The notes under the pieces are model-generated. The model ran no database searches. It was not told the DNA's origin and saw only the letters and a program-made list of their open reading frames with translations. The translations under genes were made by a program, and so were the position numbers. A stretch of 64,000 nucleotides of DNA from Penium margaritaceum (taxonomy: Eukaryota > Streptophyta > Zygnematophyceae > Desmidiales > Peniaceae), in contig SZWC01001211.1 in NCBI GenBank assembly GCA_023375785.1, positions 98,800 to 162,799 of the forward strand. The letters are read 5' to 3'. This document shows positions 11,835 through 24,900 of this stretch, piece by piece (the first letter of the stretch is position 1; every line of letters starts with the position of its first letter).

Positions 11835-13160
11835 CCCCTCATCCCAGATCCCATGCCATTGCATGGGCTTAAACAGTACCTACTTTTAACACCATGCAAC
11901 TCTCCTGAAATCCTTCTCTTCCAGCATGGTCCATAGCCGCAGAATGGTCATCCACGTTGTCAACGAGCTGCAGGAATTGCATGTTTCTTGGACATCAGAG
12001 TCCTGCTCCCGCTTCTGGCATGCTCTCATCACCATCAGCACTCATCTGCATGGCACTCGTGCTTGGAGGCCGAGACCGGCTTCCATCTCTTCAAGCAGCA
12101 TTGGAGCCGGCTCACCTTATGTGAAGCAGAAGTAAGGAGCTCTGCAGTGGCAACAAAATCTTGGAGGCAGCTTTGTGGCAGCGCCTTTCTGCCTGCACAT
12201 GACAAGGTCTTCATCCAGATTTTTGGATGAAGCAAACACACTCACTTTCCTGTTCAATTGAATAATCTAAGGACTCAACGGTGGCAGCACTCTCCTTGGA
12301 TGTGACGCAGTGGCAACGTCCTTCTTTGCTGCATCTCACTTGTGCTTCAGCGCTACGCCCTACTTGCTCCTCTCACTCAGCAGCACCATGCATCCGTGGA
12401 TTAGCATCACTGCCTCATCCTCACTCAGCACCACATCAAGCAGCAATACCCCCTTTCACAGTGTCTGTCCTGCATCCTTCGTCTCTCAATCCAACCACTC
12501 CTTCTGCTGCTAAGCATGACCTCTCTTACGTCCTTGCAGCAGCAGCTCCATGACGTTACAAATGGCACCATAGTTGGAGCACCATCAGAGTCGGAGGAGA
12601 AGGAATGGGCTCTGCTTCTCAACATCACCAAATGGGCACTCCTATCGTACCTGCCATCAAATCCTTCCTCCTCAGCAGCAGAAGCAATCCGAACCTGACC
12701 TATGGCCGTAGCAGGAGTCCAATAGTAAGCAGTCTTTACTTCACCAACAGCACTGCCTCCAATACCAACCGCAGGGACACCAACTACCCCACAAATCACA
12801 GCGATAACCCATGTGCCAACATATCATCACACTCAAGCACCGGTTTTCTATGCCAGTCGTGCAAGTCAGTTGCAGAAGTCACCCTCGTTGCTAAAATGCA
12901 GTCCTCCTGCGCATCATCAGGAAAACAATCCGGATCAGCAGCAACTCCAAATCAACCAGCTCTTCTTTCAGCCTCCTTTGTGCCATTGCCTTCTCTTCTC
13001 CAGTCACCTTTGCCCCCTTTCACCCCTTCTGCACTTCAAACTACTGCAAACTCCATAGAACTGTGCACAGATTTTTTTTTACCAACAAAAACTTGATTAA
13101 AGAGAAGGAACATGCAACGCCACCCCTGACCGGCACGACAGCGGGGTATGAAAGCATGCA
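11834..13160. other. No gene recognised
   Basis: Several overlapping open frames on both strands (for example plus 12281-12553 and 12605-13096, minus 12425-12799) are Ser/Pro/Thr-rich or low in distinguishing features and match no family I know. The stretch ends at the GATGC target site of the copia cluster, so whatever lies here continues biologically at 26987. Confidence 0.4.
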
Positions 13161-13165
13161 GATGC

Positions 13166-13812
13166 TGATGGAAACTGGAGCAGCCCTCAGGGAGGTGATC
13201 AGGCTCACTAAGAGGCGCCTAGGCAGGACCAACTGTTTGTGAGAGGGAGTTGCAGGTTGCACAGAAAGAAATTACGGAAGTGATTGTAGGTTTGTAGAGA
13301 ATGCAAATGTCTGAATCCAAAATTGAGTGAGAAATCGAATTGTCACATCTTTCTAACAAGACCTTCTATGCCTCATTTGGCCTAGGGAGCACTGAGATAC
13401 ACTCTATCAAAGTCTATCCTCTAGCACACTCTCCTAGCCTAGCGGGATGAGCGGCAGTCACCTTGTCACACAAGATAATTATGTCTCACACCACTTGGAA
13501 GACCGACAATCGTTGTCTGCACCTTCCGTGAAGTCTCTTGGAGGTCCTCCACCCTCCTTTTCTCCTTGAAGACCGCTCTCAGCCGTCCTGGCTAGTCCTG
13601 CCGCCTTTTGAGCTCAAAGTGCTCAGGTCGTCACTTGAACCCGACTCATGATCTCCAAACTTTGGAAACCCATATCTCACTCAAACGGACTCCGAATCGA
13701 GTTTCGTAAAGTGCGTTAGAACCTGTGAAACATACTCTATGAAACTGTTATGCCAGATGATTTTTATCGAGCAACCTATTTTTGTCACTTTCTGGCACTC
13801 TCATATCCATCA
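13166..13812 (-). repeat. Outer copia 3' LTR
   Basis: 647 bp, TGATGG...CCATCA. Followed at 13813 by the polypurine tract (TTCTCCCACTTTGCGAG on the plus strand). Its variable middle block matches the LTR at 26332-26981 rather than the inner LTRs. Confidence 0.9.
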
Positions 13813-14212
13813 TTCTCCCACTTTGCGAGAATAAAAATCACATGAGTCCGAACTGTCCCCTCAGCTACTGAAAGCGGTGCGCTGCCACCGGATTGGTCAG
13901 AAAGTCTGCCAGCATCGTGCTTGAAGGGCAGAACTTGATCTGCACCACTTGCTTTGCCACGAGCTCGCAAATGAAATGGTACCGCAGGTCAATGTGCTTG
14001 GTGCGGGCGTGAAACTCGGCGTTCTTTGTCAGAGCAATGGCGCTCATGTTGTCACAATAGATGGTGGTTGCTATGTTCTGCTATTGTCCAAGGCTTGCTA
14101 GCAGCTCACACAGCCACACGGCTTCTTTTACTGCTTCACTCAGGGCGATGTACTCTGCTTCGGTGGAGGAGAGGAAAACGCGCTCTTGCTTCTTGCTCCT
14201 CCAGCTGATTGC

Positions 14213-14860
14213 TGGTGGAAACTGGGGCAGCCCTCAGGGAGGTGATCAGGCTCACTAAGAGCCGCCTAGGCAGGACCAACTGTTTGTGAGAGGGTGTTGC
14301 AGGTTGCACAGACAGAAATTACGGAAGCGAATGTAGGTTTGCAGAGAACACAAATGTCTGAATCAACTCCTGAGTGAGAAAGTAAATCATCACAGCTTTC
14401 TAACAAGCCCTTATATGCCTCATTTGGCAAAGGGAGCACTGAGATCCACTCTGTCAAAGCTCACCCTCTAGCACACTCCTAGCCTAGTGGGATGAGCGGC
14501 AGTCACCCTGTCATGCATGAGAATTATGTCTCCCACAACCTCCACGGTGAATAATCATGGAGTGGTCCTTCCTTGAAGTCTCCTGAAGGCCCTCCAGCCG
14601 TCTTTTCTCCTTGAAGGCCGCTCTCAGCCGTTCTGGCCAATGATCCTGCCGCCTTTTGAGCTCAAAGTGCTCAGGTCGTCACTTGAACCCGACCCATGAT
14701 CTCCAAACTTTGGAAATCTATATCTCACTCAAACGGACTCCAAATCAAGTTCCGTAAAGTGCGTTGGAACCTGTGACATATCCTCTATGCAACTGTCATG
14801 CCAGATGATTTTTATCGAGCAACCTATTTTTGTCACTTTCTGGTACTCTCATATCTATCA
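14213..14860 (-). repeat. Inner copia 3' LTR
   Basis: 648 bp, ends in ATCTATCA followed by the polypurine tract. The middle block (TCATGCATGAGAATTATG) differs from the outer pair and matches 21942-22313. Confidence 0.88.
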
Positions 14861-15616
14861 TTCTCCCACTTTGCGAGACTAAAAATCACACAAGTCCGCA
14901 ACTGTCCCCTCAGTTGCTGAAAGCGGTGCACTGCTAGCGGCTTGGTCAGGAAGTCTGCCAGCATCATGCTTGAAGGGCAGAACTTGATCTTCACCACCTG
15001 CTTTGCCACGAGCTCGCAGATGAAGTGGTACCGCAGGTCGATTTGCTTGGTGCGGGCGTGAAACTCGGCGTTCTTGGTCAGAGCAATGGCGCTCATGTTG
15101 TCACAGTAGATGGTGGTCGCTGTGGTGTGCTGCTGTCCAAGGCTTGCCAGCAGCTCACGCAGCCACACGGCTTCCTTTGCTTCTTCACTCAGGGCGATGT
15201 ACTCTGCTTCGGTGGAGGAGAGGGCAACGCACTCTTGCTTCTTGTTCCTCCAACTGATTGCACCTCCCCCGAGCACGAACACGAACCCACTGGTCGACCT
15301 CCTTGTGTCCAGGTGACCTCCCCAATCTGCGTCACTGTAGCCGATGAGGATGGGGCTGTTGTTGCCGTTGAAGGTGAGGCAAAGGCTGCTACTGCTGTCG
15401 AGGTAGCGCAACACGCGCTTGATCGCCTCCCAATGTGGCACGCCCGGATTCGAGCAAAACTTGCTTGACATTCCCACTGCTTGGCTGATGTCGAGGCGCG
15501 TGCGGACTGCTCCATACATGAGGCTTCCAACTGCTGCTTGGTACGGCACTGCTTCCATGCGGCTGCTCTCTTACATGCCGTGGGGAGTTTGCGTCATGCT
15601 CAGCTTCGCTCCCACC

Positions 15617-16016
15617 TAACCCTCTAGCACACTCCTAGCCTAGCGGGATGAGCGGCAATCACCTTGTCACACAAGAGAATTATGTCTCGCATGGCCTGCA
15701 TGGCTAATAATCGTGTACTGAACCTTCCTTGAAGTCTCTTGGACGTCCTCCAGCCGAATTTTCTCCTTGAAGGCCGCTCTCAGCCGTCCTGGCCAATAAT
15801 CCTGCCGCCTTTTGAGCTCAAAGTGCTCAGGTCGTCACTTGAACCCGACTCATGATCTCCAAACTTTGGAAATCCATATCTCACTCAAACGGACTCCGAA
15901 TTGAGTTCCGCAAAGTGCACTAGAACCTGTGAAACATCCCTTATGCGACTGTCATGCCAGATGATTTTTATCGAGCAACCTATTTTTGTCACTTTCTGGC
16001 ACTCTCATATCCATCA
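15617..16016 (-). repeat. Truncated copia LTR, third subtype
   Basis: Only the last ~400 bp (plus-strand right part) of the LTR is present. It abuts reverse-transcriptase sequence abruptly on the left and is followed by a normal polypurine tract on the right. Confidence 0.8.
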
Positions 16017-19000
16017 TTCTCCCACTTTGCGAGAATAAAAATCACACAAGTCCGCACTGTCCCCTCAGCTGCTGAAAGCGGTGCGCTGCCAGCGGCTTGG
16101 TCAGGAAGTCTGCCAACATCATGCTTGAAGGGCAGAACTTGATCTNAAAAATCACACAAGTCCGCATTGTCCCCTCAGCTGCTGAAAGCGGTGCGCTGCC
16201 AGCGGCTTGGTCAGGAAGTCTGCCAACATCATGCTTGAAGGGCAGAACTTGATCTGCACCACCTGCTTCGCCACGAGCTCACGGATGAAGTGGTACCGCA
16301 GGTCGATGTGCTTGGTGCGGGCGTGAAACTCGGCGTTCTTGGTCAGAGCAATGGCGCTCATGTTGTCACAGTAGATGGTGGTCGCTGTGGTCTGCTGCTG
16401 TCCAAGGCTTGCCAGCAGCTCACGCAGCCACACGGCTTCCTTTGCTGCTTCACTCAGGGCGATGTACTCTGCTTCGGTGGAGGAGAGGAAGACGCACTCT
16501 TGCTTCTTGCTCCGCCAACTGATTGCACCTCCTCCGAGCAGAAACACAAACCCACTGGTTGACCTCCTTGTGTCCAGGTCACCTCCCCAATCGGCGTCAC
16601 TGTAGCCGATGAGGATGGGGCTGTTGTTGCCGTTAAAGGTGAAGCAAAGGCTGATGCTGCTGTCGAGGTAGCGCAGCACGCGCTTGACCGCCTCCCAATG
16701 CGGCACGCCCGGATTCGCGCAAAACTTGCTGAGAACTTCCACTACTTAGCTGATGTCAAGGCGCGTGCCGACTGCTGCGTACATGAGGCTCCCAACTGTT
16801 GCTTGGTACGGCACTGCTTCCATGCGGCTGCTCTCTTGCATGCCGCGGGGAGTCTGCGTCGTGCTCAGCTTCGCTCCCACTTCCAGTGGTGTCGCTGCTT
16901 TGCGCGCTCCTGCCATGTTGAAGCGCTTGACGATGTCGCTCACGTACGTGCTCTGCGACAACTCCAAAGTCTGCTGCTGCCGGTCACGCTTGACCTGAAG
17001 GCCAAGGTAGTAACTGAGCTCACCCATGTCTTTCATGTCGAACCTGGCAGCAAGGGACTGCTTCACATCGTCCAAAAGAGACTTGGAGTCAGATGCAATG
17101 AGCAGATCATCAACATAGAGCAAGATGATGACCTGGCTTGCCTCTTGAGTGCGCCCATAGACTGCATGATCAGCTTCACTACGCACAAAGCCAAGGCCAG
17201 CCAGCTGCTCATCCATCTTGTGGTACCATGCTCGTGGTGCTTGCTTCAGGCCGTAGAGGGCCTTCACAAGCTTGCACACCAAATCCGCCTTTCCCTCCAC
17301 CANTGCTGCGTACATGAGGCTCCCAACTGCTGCTTGGTACGGCACTGCTTCCATGCGGCTGCTCTCTTGCATGCCGCGGGGAGTCTGCGTCGTGCTCAGC
17401 TTCGCTCCCACTTCCAGTGGTGTCGCTGCTTTGCGCGCTCCTGCCATGTTGAAGCGCTTGACGATGTCGCTCACGTACGTGCTCTGCGACAACTCCAAAG
17501 TCTGCTGCTGCCGGTCACGCTTGACCTGAAGGCCAAGGTAGTAACTGAGCTCTCCCATGTCTTTCATGTCGAACCTGGCAGCAAGGGACTGCTTCACATC
17601 GTCCAAAAGAGACTTGGAGTCAGATGCAATGAGCAGATCATCAACATAGAGCAAGATGATGACCTGGCTTGCCTCTTGAGTGCGCCCATAGACTGCATGA
17701 TCAGCTTCACTACGCACAAAGCCAAGGCCAGCCAGCTGCTCATCCATCTTGTGGTACCATGCTCGTGGTGGTTGCTTCAGGCCGTAGAGGGCCTTCACAA
17801 GCTTGCACACCAAATCCGCCTTTCCCTCCACCACATACCCCTCCGGCTGCTCCATGTACACATCCTCCTCAAGGTCACCATTCTGAAATGCATACGTCAC
17901 ATCCATTTGGTGCACCTCCCAGTCCATAGCTGCAGCAAGAGCGAGGATCGCTCGGATGGATGGGAACTTAGCGACAGGTGCAAATGTCTCATTGTAATCC
18001 ACACCCTCAGTCTGCGCATACCCCTTTGCAACCAACCGTGCTTTGTACCTGAGCACTTTACCATCCGCACCAAGCTTGCGCCTGAAGATCCACCGGCATC
18101 CGATCACCCGGCTGCCACGTGGAGCTTCCTCGAGAGTCCAGGTGCCGTTCTTTATGAGCGCACCATACTCCTCATCTGCTGCGGCACGCCAATCTGCCGC
18201 CTCGGCGCTGCGCATGGCTTCAGCGAATGTGGCTGGGTCATCGGTGACTGTGAGGAAGAGAAGCTCGAGGTCAGATGACTCCGTTGGTGGTGGAACAGTG
18301 CACAGGTTCACCAGCTCCTCCAGTGGCCTCTGTTTGTTTGTGAGGCGCTCGGATCGCCTCAACGGCTCCCCACTGTCCTTTGCACCTTTGTTGAGGCATG
18401 CGGACCGTCGTGGCAGCTGCTGGGCGTTGCTTTGCTGCTCCTCCTCATCAGATTCTGCTACTGCCTCCTTCTCCTTCTCAGCTCCCTCCACCTCCTTCTC
18501 GTTGCCGCTGTCACGGCCATCTTCCGCACCGCCCTCTTCTGCTACCGGTACTTCTCACACTTCAGGTACAAGTGCAGGAGCAAGTGGAACAGCAATCATA
18601 GGGCTCCAGATCCAGCCCTTCACTTCCTCTTGAAAGACGACGTCGCGTCTGCGGATAATCTTACGAGCAGCGAGGTTGTAGAGGCGGTATCCCATGGTGT
18701 CGTAGCCGAGGAAGGCGGCCTTCACCGACTTTGCGTCCAGCTTGTTATGGCTGCCGGCAGGCACATGCATGAATGCGCCACACCCGAAGACTTTCAGGTG
18801 CGACACTGTTGGCTTGCGTCCCGTCCACGCCTCCTCCGGTTTCATCAGCAGCACGGCGCGCGTGGGACTCCGGTTTTTCAGGTACACGACAGTGTTGACC
18901 GCTTCCGCCCAGAAGGTTGACGGGAGCTCCGCGTCTTGGAGCATGCTGCGAACACGCTCCATAAGTGTGCGGTTCACGCGTTCAGCCACGCCATTCAGCT

Positions 19001-21509
19001 GCGGTGTTCCAGGTGGGGTGACCTCGTGCTTGATCCCGCGACGCTTGAGGAAGGTGCGGAAGTCGTTGGAGAGGTACTCTCCTCCACCATCGGTGCGAAG
19101 CACCTTCAACCGCCTGCCACTCTCATTCTGTGCAGCAGCAATCCACACCTTGAAAGCATCAAATCACTCATCCTTTCTAGCCAGGAACAACACCCACGTC
19201 TTCCTCGACTTTTCATCAATGAACGTGACAAAGTACAACTTGCCGGACAAGGACTGTGATGGCATGGGACCGCACAAATCAGAGTGAACCAGTGAGAGAA
19301 GCTCAGTCGCGCCCTTCCCTTCCCCTTTCAAAGGAGAACGGGCTTGCTTCCCTTCAATGCAGCTCTCACAAGCCGATGCACCAGGCTGCTTCACCCCCTT
19401 GAGCTCCAGGCCGCGGACCATCTGCTGCATGGAGATGATGGCGCCAAAGCCGAGGTGACCGAGCCGGCGGTGCCACAGGCCGATGTCGTGTTTTCCCTCT
19501 CTCGCCGCCAACNCTCCGGTTTTTCAGGTACACGGCGGTATTGACCGCTTCCGCCCAAAAGGTTGGCGGGAGCCCCGCGTCTTGGAGCATGCTGCAAACA
19601 CGCTCCATGAGCGTGCGGTTCGCGCGTTCAGCCACGCCGTTCAGCTGCGGTGTTCCAGGTGGGGTGACCTCGTGCTTGATCCCGCGACGCTTGAGGAAGG
19701 TGCAGAAGTCGTTGGAGAGGTACTCTCCTCCACCATCGGTGCGAACCACCTTCAACCGCCTGCCACTCTCATTCTGTGCAGCAGCAATCCACACCTTGAA
19801 AGCATCAAAGCACTCATCCTTTTCAGCTAGGAACGACACCCACGTCTTCCTCGACTTGTCATCAATGAACGTGACAAAGTACAACTTGCCGGACAAGGAT
19901 TGTGATGGCATGGGACTGCACAAATCAGAGTGAATGAGTGAGAGAAGCTCAGTCGCGCCCTTCCCTTCCCCTGTGAAAGGAGAGCGGGCTTGCTTCCCTT
20001 CAATGCAGCTCTCACAAACCGATGCACCAGTCTGCTTCACCCCCTTGAGCTCCAGGCCGCGGACCATCTGCTGCATGGAGATGATGGCGCCAAAGCCGAG
20101 GTGACCGAGCCGGCGGTGCCACAGGCCGATGTCGTGTTTTCCCTCTCTCGCCGCCAACACTGAGCCGGCTTCCTTTTCTGAAGCGTAGAGGCGGTAAAGA
20201 CGGTCCTCTTTGTCCTCTTTTGCAAGCACACGCCCCGCACTTGCAGAGATGGTGCAGCCACCATTCTCGAAGAAAACCTGCATACCTTCGGAGATGAGAG
20301 ATGAGACAGAGAGGAGGTTAGCTGCCAGCCCCGGAACATGGAGCACCCCCTTCACACGACGTTCCACGTGCTTGCCCTCAATGGAAGCACAAAACACAAT
20401 CTCACCCTCCCCAACCGCCATTTGCACATGGTTGTCCCCAATGTACACCCGACGAGGCTCAATGACGGTGTAGACAACGAACCACTCCCTGCAACACGTC
20501 ATGTGCCGCGTGGCTCCCGAGTCGATGATCCAAAACAAGGCGGTGTTGTCGGAGACGTGCAGGACCCGGATGGTTATTACGAATCCACTCTCCCAATCTG
20601 CGGCGTTTGCGGAAGCGTTGGACTGTTTTCCCGCTCCCACTCCAGCCGCAAGGTCCGCCTTCTTCTTCCGGCATTCGCGCGCCCAATGGCCCGGCTTCTT
20701 GCAGTAGTGGCAGTTCCCCTTCTTCTTTCCTCCGCCGCCGTTGCTCCTGGTTGATGTAGCACCGCCCCCATGACCAAAGTTGGTGATGAGAGCGACGTCC
20801 AGTCGCTTCCGCCCTCCTCTCCCTTGCGCCGCTCCTCCTCAAACAGCAAGCTCTCCTCCACATCATTGAGGGAGAGCTTGTCGCTGCGCTGGTCCAGGAC
20901 AACAATGAGAGGAGTGTAGCTGGTAGGAACGCCAGAGAGGATGGTTAGCATGAGCACACGTTCCTTGACAGGGTCCTCAATCGCAGCAAGCCGGTCAGAG
21001 AGAGACCTCACCATATTGATGTAGTCAATCATGGATCCGGACTCATCCATCTTCACAGTGTGAAAGCGACAACGCAGCTGCATATTCATGAGGATTGACT
21101 TGGAAGCATAAGTTGACTCAAGATTTTTCCAAACCTCCTTTGGCGTGAGGATGCCACGGACGAGGAGTTGCTGTCGTTCGGCGAGGTGGAGGTAGATGGT
21201 TGCGAGGACGCGGTCATGCTTCTCGCGGTAGGTACGGGCCTCGACAGGGGATAGGGAGCTTTCTTCTGGTTCTTTCTCCTTCTCATCCACCTGGCTCTAG
21301 AGACCCTTCTCCATCAGCACCATCTTCATGTTGTTGCTCCAGTTGAAGAAGTTCTTGCCTTCGAACTTGGCGATGTTGACGCCGGCTACCATAGAAGCGG
21401 ATGTCGCCATGGTAGTGCAACGTTCAGCCCACAAACGGCTCTCTTACACAACAGGGTACAAGGAATGCCTCAAGGATGAGACAAAGCCTTGTTCTAGCTC
21501 TGATACCAC
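16017..21509 (-). mobile_element. Longest copia internal region (gag-PR-INT-RT-RH)
   Basis: From right to left: UBN2-type gag (about 20780-21410), CCHC knuckle (about 20670-20725), aspartic protease motif DSGATRHM (about 20510-20545), GAG-pre-integrase LWHRRLGHLG, integrase core with HSDLC, TDGGGEYLS and NGVAER, then reverse transcriptase with WIFRRKLGADGK and YVDDLLIAS, and RNase H with YSDADWGGD and TEAEYIALSEA. The order INT before RT defines Ty1/copia. It is broken, with a few interruptions. Single Ns at 16146, 17303 and 19513 each sit between two copies of the same local sequence, so its true length is shorter than shown. Confidence 0.88.
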
Positions 21510-21853
21510 TGCTGAAAACTGGGGCAGCCCTCAGGGAGGTGATCAGGCTCACTAAGAGCCGCCTAGGCAGGACTAATTGTTTGTGAGAGGGTGTTGCAGG
21601 TTGCACAGACAGAAATCATGGAAGCAAATGTAGGTTTGCAAAGAATGCGAATATCTAAATCGACTCTTGAGTGAGAAAGTAAATCATCACAGCTTTCTAA
21701 CAAGCCTTTATATGCCTCATTTGGCTAAGGGAGCACTGAGATCCACTCTGTCAAAGCTCACCCTCTAGCACACTCCTAGCCTAGCGGGATGAGCGGCAGT
21801 CACCTTGTCACACAAGAGAATTATGTCTCACACCACTTGGACGACCAACAATC
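21510..21853 (-). repeat. Partial copia 5' LTR next to a primer-binding site
   Basis: Starts TGCTGAAAACTGGGGCAG directly after the complement of TGGTATCAGAGC. Runs into the N gap. Its middle block is the outer subtype. Confidence 0.82.
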
Positions 21854-21941
21854 NNNNNNNNNNNNNNNNNNNNNNNNNNNNNNNNNNNNNNNNNNNNNNN
21901 NNNNNNNNNNNNNNNNNNNNNNNNNNNNNNNNNNNNNNNNN
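21854..21941. other. Assembly gap (88 N) inside an LTR
   Basis: Both flanks are copia LTR sequence and overlap in content: 21773-21853 resembles 21942-22022 but is a different subtype. Two LTRs have probably been joined here. Confidence 0.9.
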
Positions 21942-24900
21942 CTCCTAGCCTAGCGGGATGAGCGGCAGTCACCCTGTCATGCATGAGAATTATATCTCCC
22001 ACAACCTGCACGGTGAATAATCATGGAGTGGTCCTTCCTTGAAGTCTCCTGAAGGCCCTCCAGCCATCTTTTCTCCTTGAAGGCCGCTCTCAGCCGTCCT
22101 GGCCAATAATCCTGCCGCCTTTTGAGCTCAAAGTGCTCAGGTCGTCACTTGAACCCGACCCATGATCTCCAAACTTTGGAAATCCATATCTCACTCAAAC
22201 GGACTCCAAATCGAGTTCCGTAAAGTGCGTTGGAACCTGTGAAACATCCTCTATGCACCTTCATGCCATGAGCAACCTATTTTTGTCACTTTCTGGAACT
22301 CTCATATCCATCAATGTACCTCCCCCGAGCACAAACACGAAACCACTGGTTCACCTCCTTGTGTCCAGGTCACCTCCTCAATCTGTGTCAGTGTAGCCGA
22401 TGAGGATGGGGCTGTTGTTGCCGTTAAAGGTGAGGCAAATGCTGCTGCTACTGTCCAGGTAGGGCAACGCCCGCTTAACTGCCTCCCACTGCGGCATGCC
22501 CGGATTCACGCAAAACTTGCTGAGAACTCCCACTCTTTGGCTGATGTCAAGGCACGTGCCGACTGCTGCGTACATGAGGCTCCCAACTGCTGCTTGGTAC
22601 GGCATTACTTCCATGTGGCTGCTCTCTTGCCTCCCGTGGGGAGTCTGCGTCATGCTCAGCTTTGCTCCCACTTCCAGTGGTGTAGCGGCCTTGTGTGCTC
22701 CTGCCATGTTGAAGCGCTTAACGATGTCGCTCACGTACGTGCTGTGCAATAGCTCCAAAGTCTGCTCCTGCCAGTCACGCTTGACCTGAAGGCCAAGGTA
22801 GTAACTGAACTCTCCCATGTCCTTCATGTCAAACCTGGCAGCAAGGGACTGCTTCACATCGTCCAAAAGAGACTTGGAGTCAGATGCAATGAGCAGACCA
22901 TCAACATAGAGCAAGATGATGATCTGGCTTGCGTGTTGTGTGTGCCCATAGACAGCATGGTCTGCTTCACTGCGCACAAAGCCAAGGCCAGCCAGCTGCT
23001 CATCCATCTTGTGGTATCATGCTCGCCGGGCTTGCTTCAGGCCGTAGAGGGCCTCCATAAGCTTGCACACCAAATCCTCTTTACCCTCTACCACATACCC
23101 CTCCGGCTGCTCCATGTACACATCCTCCTTGAGGTCACCATTCAGAAATGCACAAGTCACATCCATTTGGTGCACCTCCCAGTCCATAGCAGCAGCAAGT
23201 ACGAGGATCGCTCGGATGGATGGGAACTTTGCGACAGGTGCAAATGTCTCATTGTAATCCACACCCTCAGTCTGCGCATACCCCTTTGTAACCAGCCGTG
23301 CTTTGTACCTGAGCACCTTACCATCCGCACCACGCTTGCGCCTGAAGATCCANGAGGTCACCATTCAGAAATGCACAAGTCACATCCATTTGGTGCACCT
23401 CCCAGTCCATAGCAGCAGCAAGTACGAGGATCGCTCGGATGGATGGGAACTTTGCGACAGGTGCAAATGTCTCATTGTAATCCACACCCTCAGTCTGCGC
23501 ATACCCCTTTGTAACCAGCCGTGCTTTGTACCTGAGCACCTTACCATCCGCACCGCGCCTGAAGATCCACCGGCATCCGATCACCCGGCTGCCACGTGGA
23601 GCTTCCTCGAGGGTCGAGGTGCCGTTCTTCATGAGCGCACCATACTCCTCGTCTGTTGCGGCACGCCAATCTGCCACCTTGGCGCTATGCATGGCTTCAG
23701 CGAATGTGGCTGGGTCATCGGTGACTGTGAGGAAGAGAAGCGCGAGGTCAGACGACTCTGTTGGTGGTGGAACGGTGCACAGGTTCACTAGCTCCTCCAA
23801 CGGCCTCTGTTTGCTTGCGAGGCGTTTGGATTTCCTCAGCGGCTCCCCACTGTCCTTTGCACCTTTGTTGATGCGTGCGGACCGTCGTGGCAGCTGTTGT
23901 ACGTTGCTTTATTGCTCCTCCTCATCAGATTTGGCTGCTGGCTCCTTCTCCTTCTCAGCTCCCTCCACCTCCTTGTCGTTCCTGCTGTCACCGCCATCTT
24001 CTGTACCGTCCTCTTTTGCTACTGGAAGTTCTCCCACTTCAGGTACAAGTGCGGAGGCAAGTGGAACAGCAGTCATAAGGTTCCAAGTCCAGCCCTTCAT
24101 GTCCTCTTGAAAGACGAAGTCGCGGCTGCGGATGATCTTGCGAGCAGCGAGGTTGTAGAGGCGGTATCCCATGGTGTCGTAGCCGAGGAAGGCCGCCTTC
24201 ACCGACTTTGCGTCCAGCTTGTTACGGTTGCCAATAGGCACGTGCACGCATGCCACACCCGAAGGCTTTCATGTGCATCACTGTTGGCTTGCGTCCTGTC
24301 CGTGCCTCCTCCGGTGTCATCAGTGGCACGACGCGCGTGGGACTCTGGTTTTTCAGGTACACGGCAGTGTTGACTGCTTCCGCCCTAAAGGTTGGCGGGA
24401 GCTGCGCATCTTTGAGTATGCTCCGAACACGCTCCATGAGTGTGCGGTTCGCGCGTTCAGTCACACCATTCAGCTGCGGTGTTCTAGGTGGGGTGACCTC
24501 GTGCCTGATCCCGCGACGCTTGAGGAAGGTGCAGAAGTCGTTGGAGAGGTACTCACTCCACCGTCGGTGCGAAGCACCTTCAACCACCTGCCACTCTCAT
24601 TCTGTACAACAACAATCCACACCTTGAAAGCATTAAAGCACTCATCCTTGCTAGCTAGGAAAGACACCCACGTCTTCCTCGACTTGTCATCAATGAACGT
24701 GAAAAAGTACAACTTGCCGGACAAGGACTGTGATGGCATGGGATTGCACAAATCAGAGTGAACGAGTGAGCCCTTCCCTTCCCTTCCCCCGTGAAAGAAG
24801 CGCAAGCTTGCTTCCCTTCAATGCAGCTCTCACAATCCGATGCACCAGGATGCTTCACCCCCTTGAGCTCCAGGCCGCGGACCATCTGTTGCATGGAGAT

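Larger units (their letters stand above)
14213..22313 (-). mobile_element. Inner copia element(s) inserted in the outer element
   Basis: A second copy with 3' LTR 14213-14860 and a 5' LTR remnant 21942-22313 of the same subtype, inserted in the outer RNase H region. The left flank ends ATTGC and the right flank begins with a decayed version of it. Inside lie an RNase H/RT fragment (14861-15616), a truncated LTR of a third subtype (about 15617-16016), a long internal region (16017-21509), and another partial LTR (21510-21853) ending at a gap. There are thus at least three copies. How the second and third copies join is obscured by the N gap at 21854-21941 and by sequence repeated around single Ns. 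Confidence 0.75.

Noticed and set aside
12281-13096. Possible host gene in Ser/Pro-rich frames
   Set aside because: Overlapping frames on both strands, no family motif and no convincing splice pattern; listed only as unrecognised sequence.
16698-18278. 526-codon plus-strand open frame
   Set aside because: Antisense of copia reverse transcriptase and further extended by a probable false duplication around the N at 17303.
17304-20158. Tandem duplication of copia RT and integrase segments
   Set aside because: Each duplicate starts exactly at a single N; an unmerged contig overlap is the simpler explanation.
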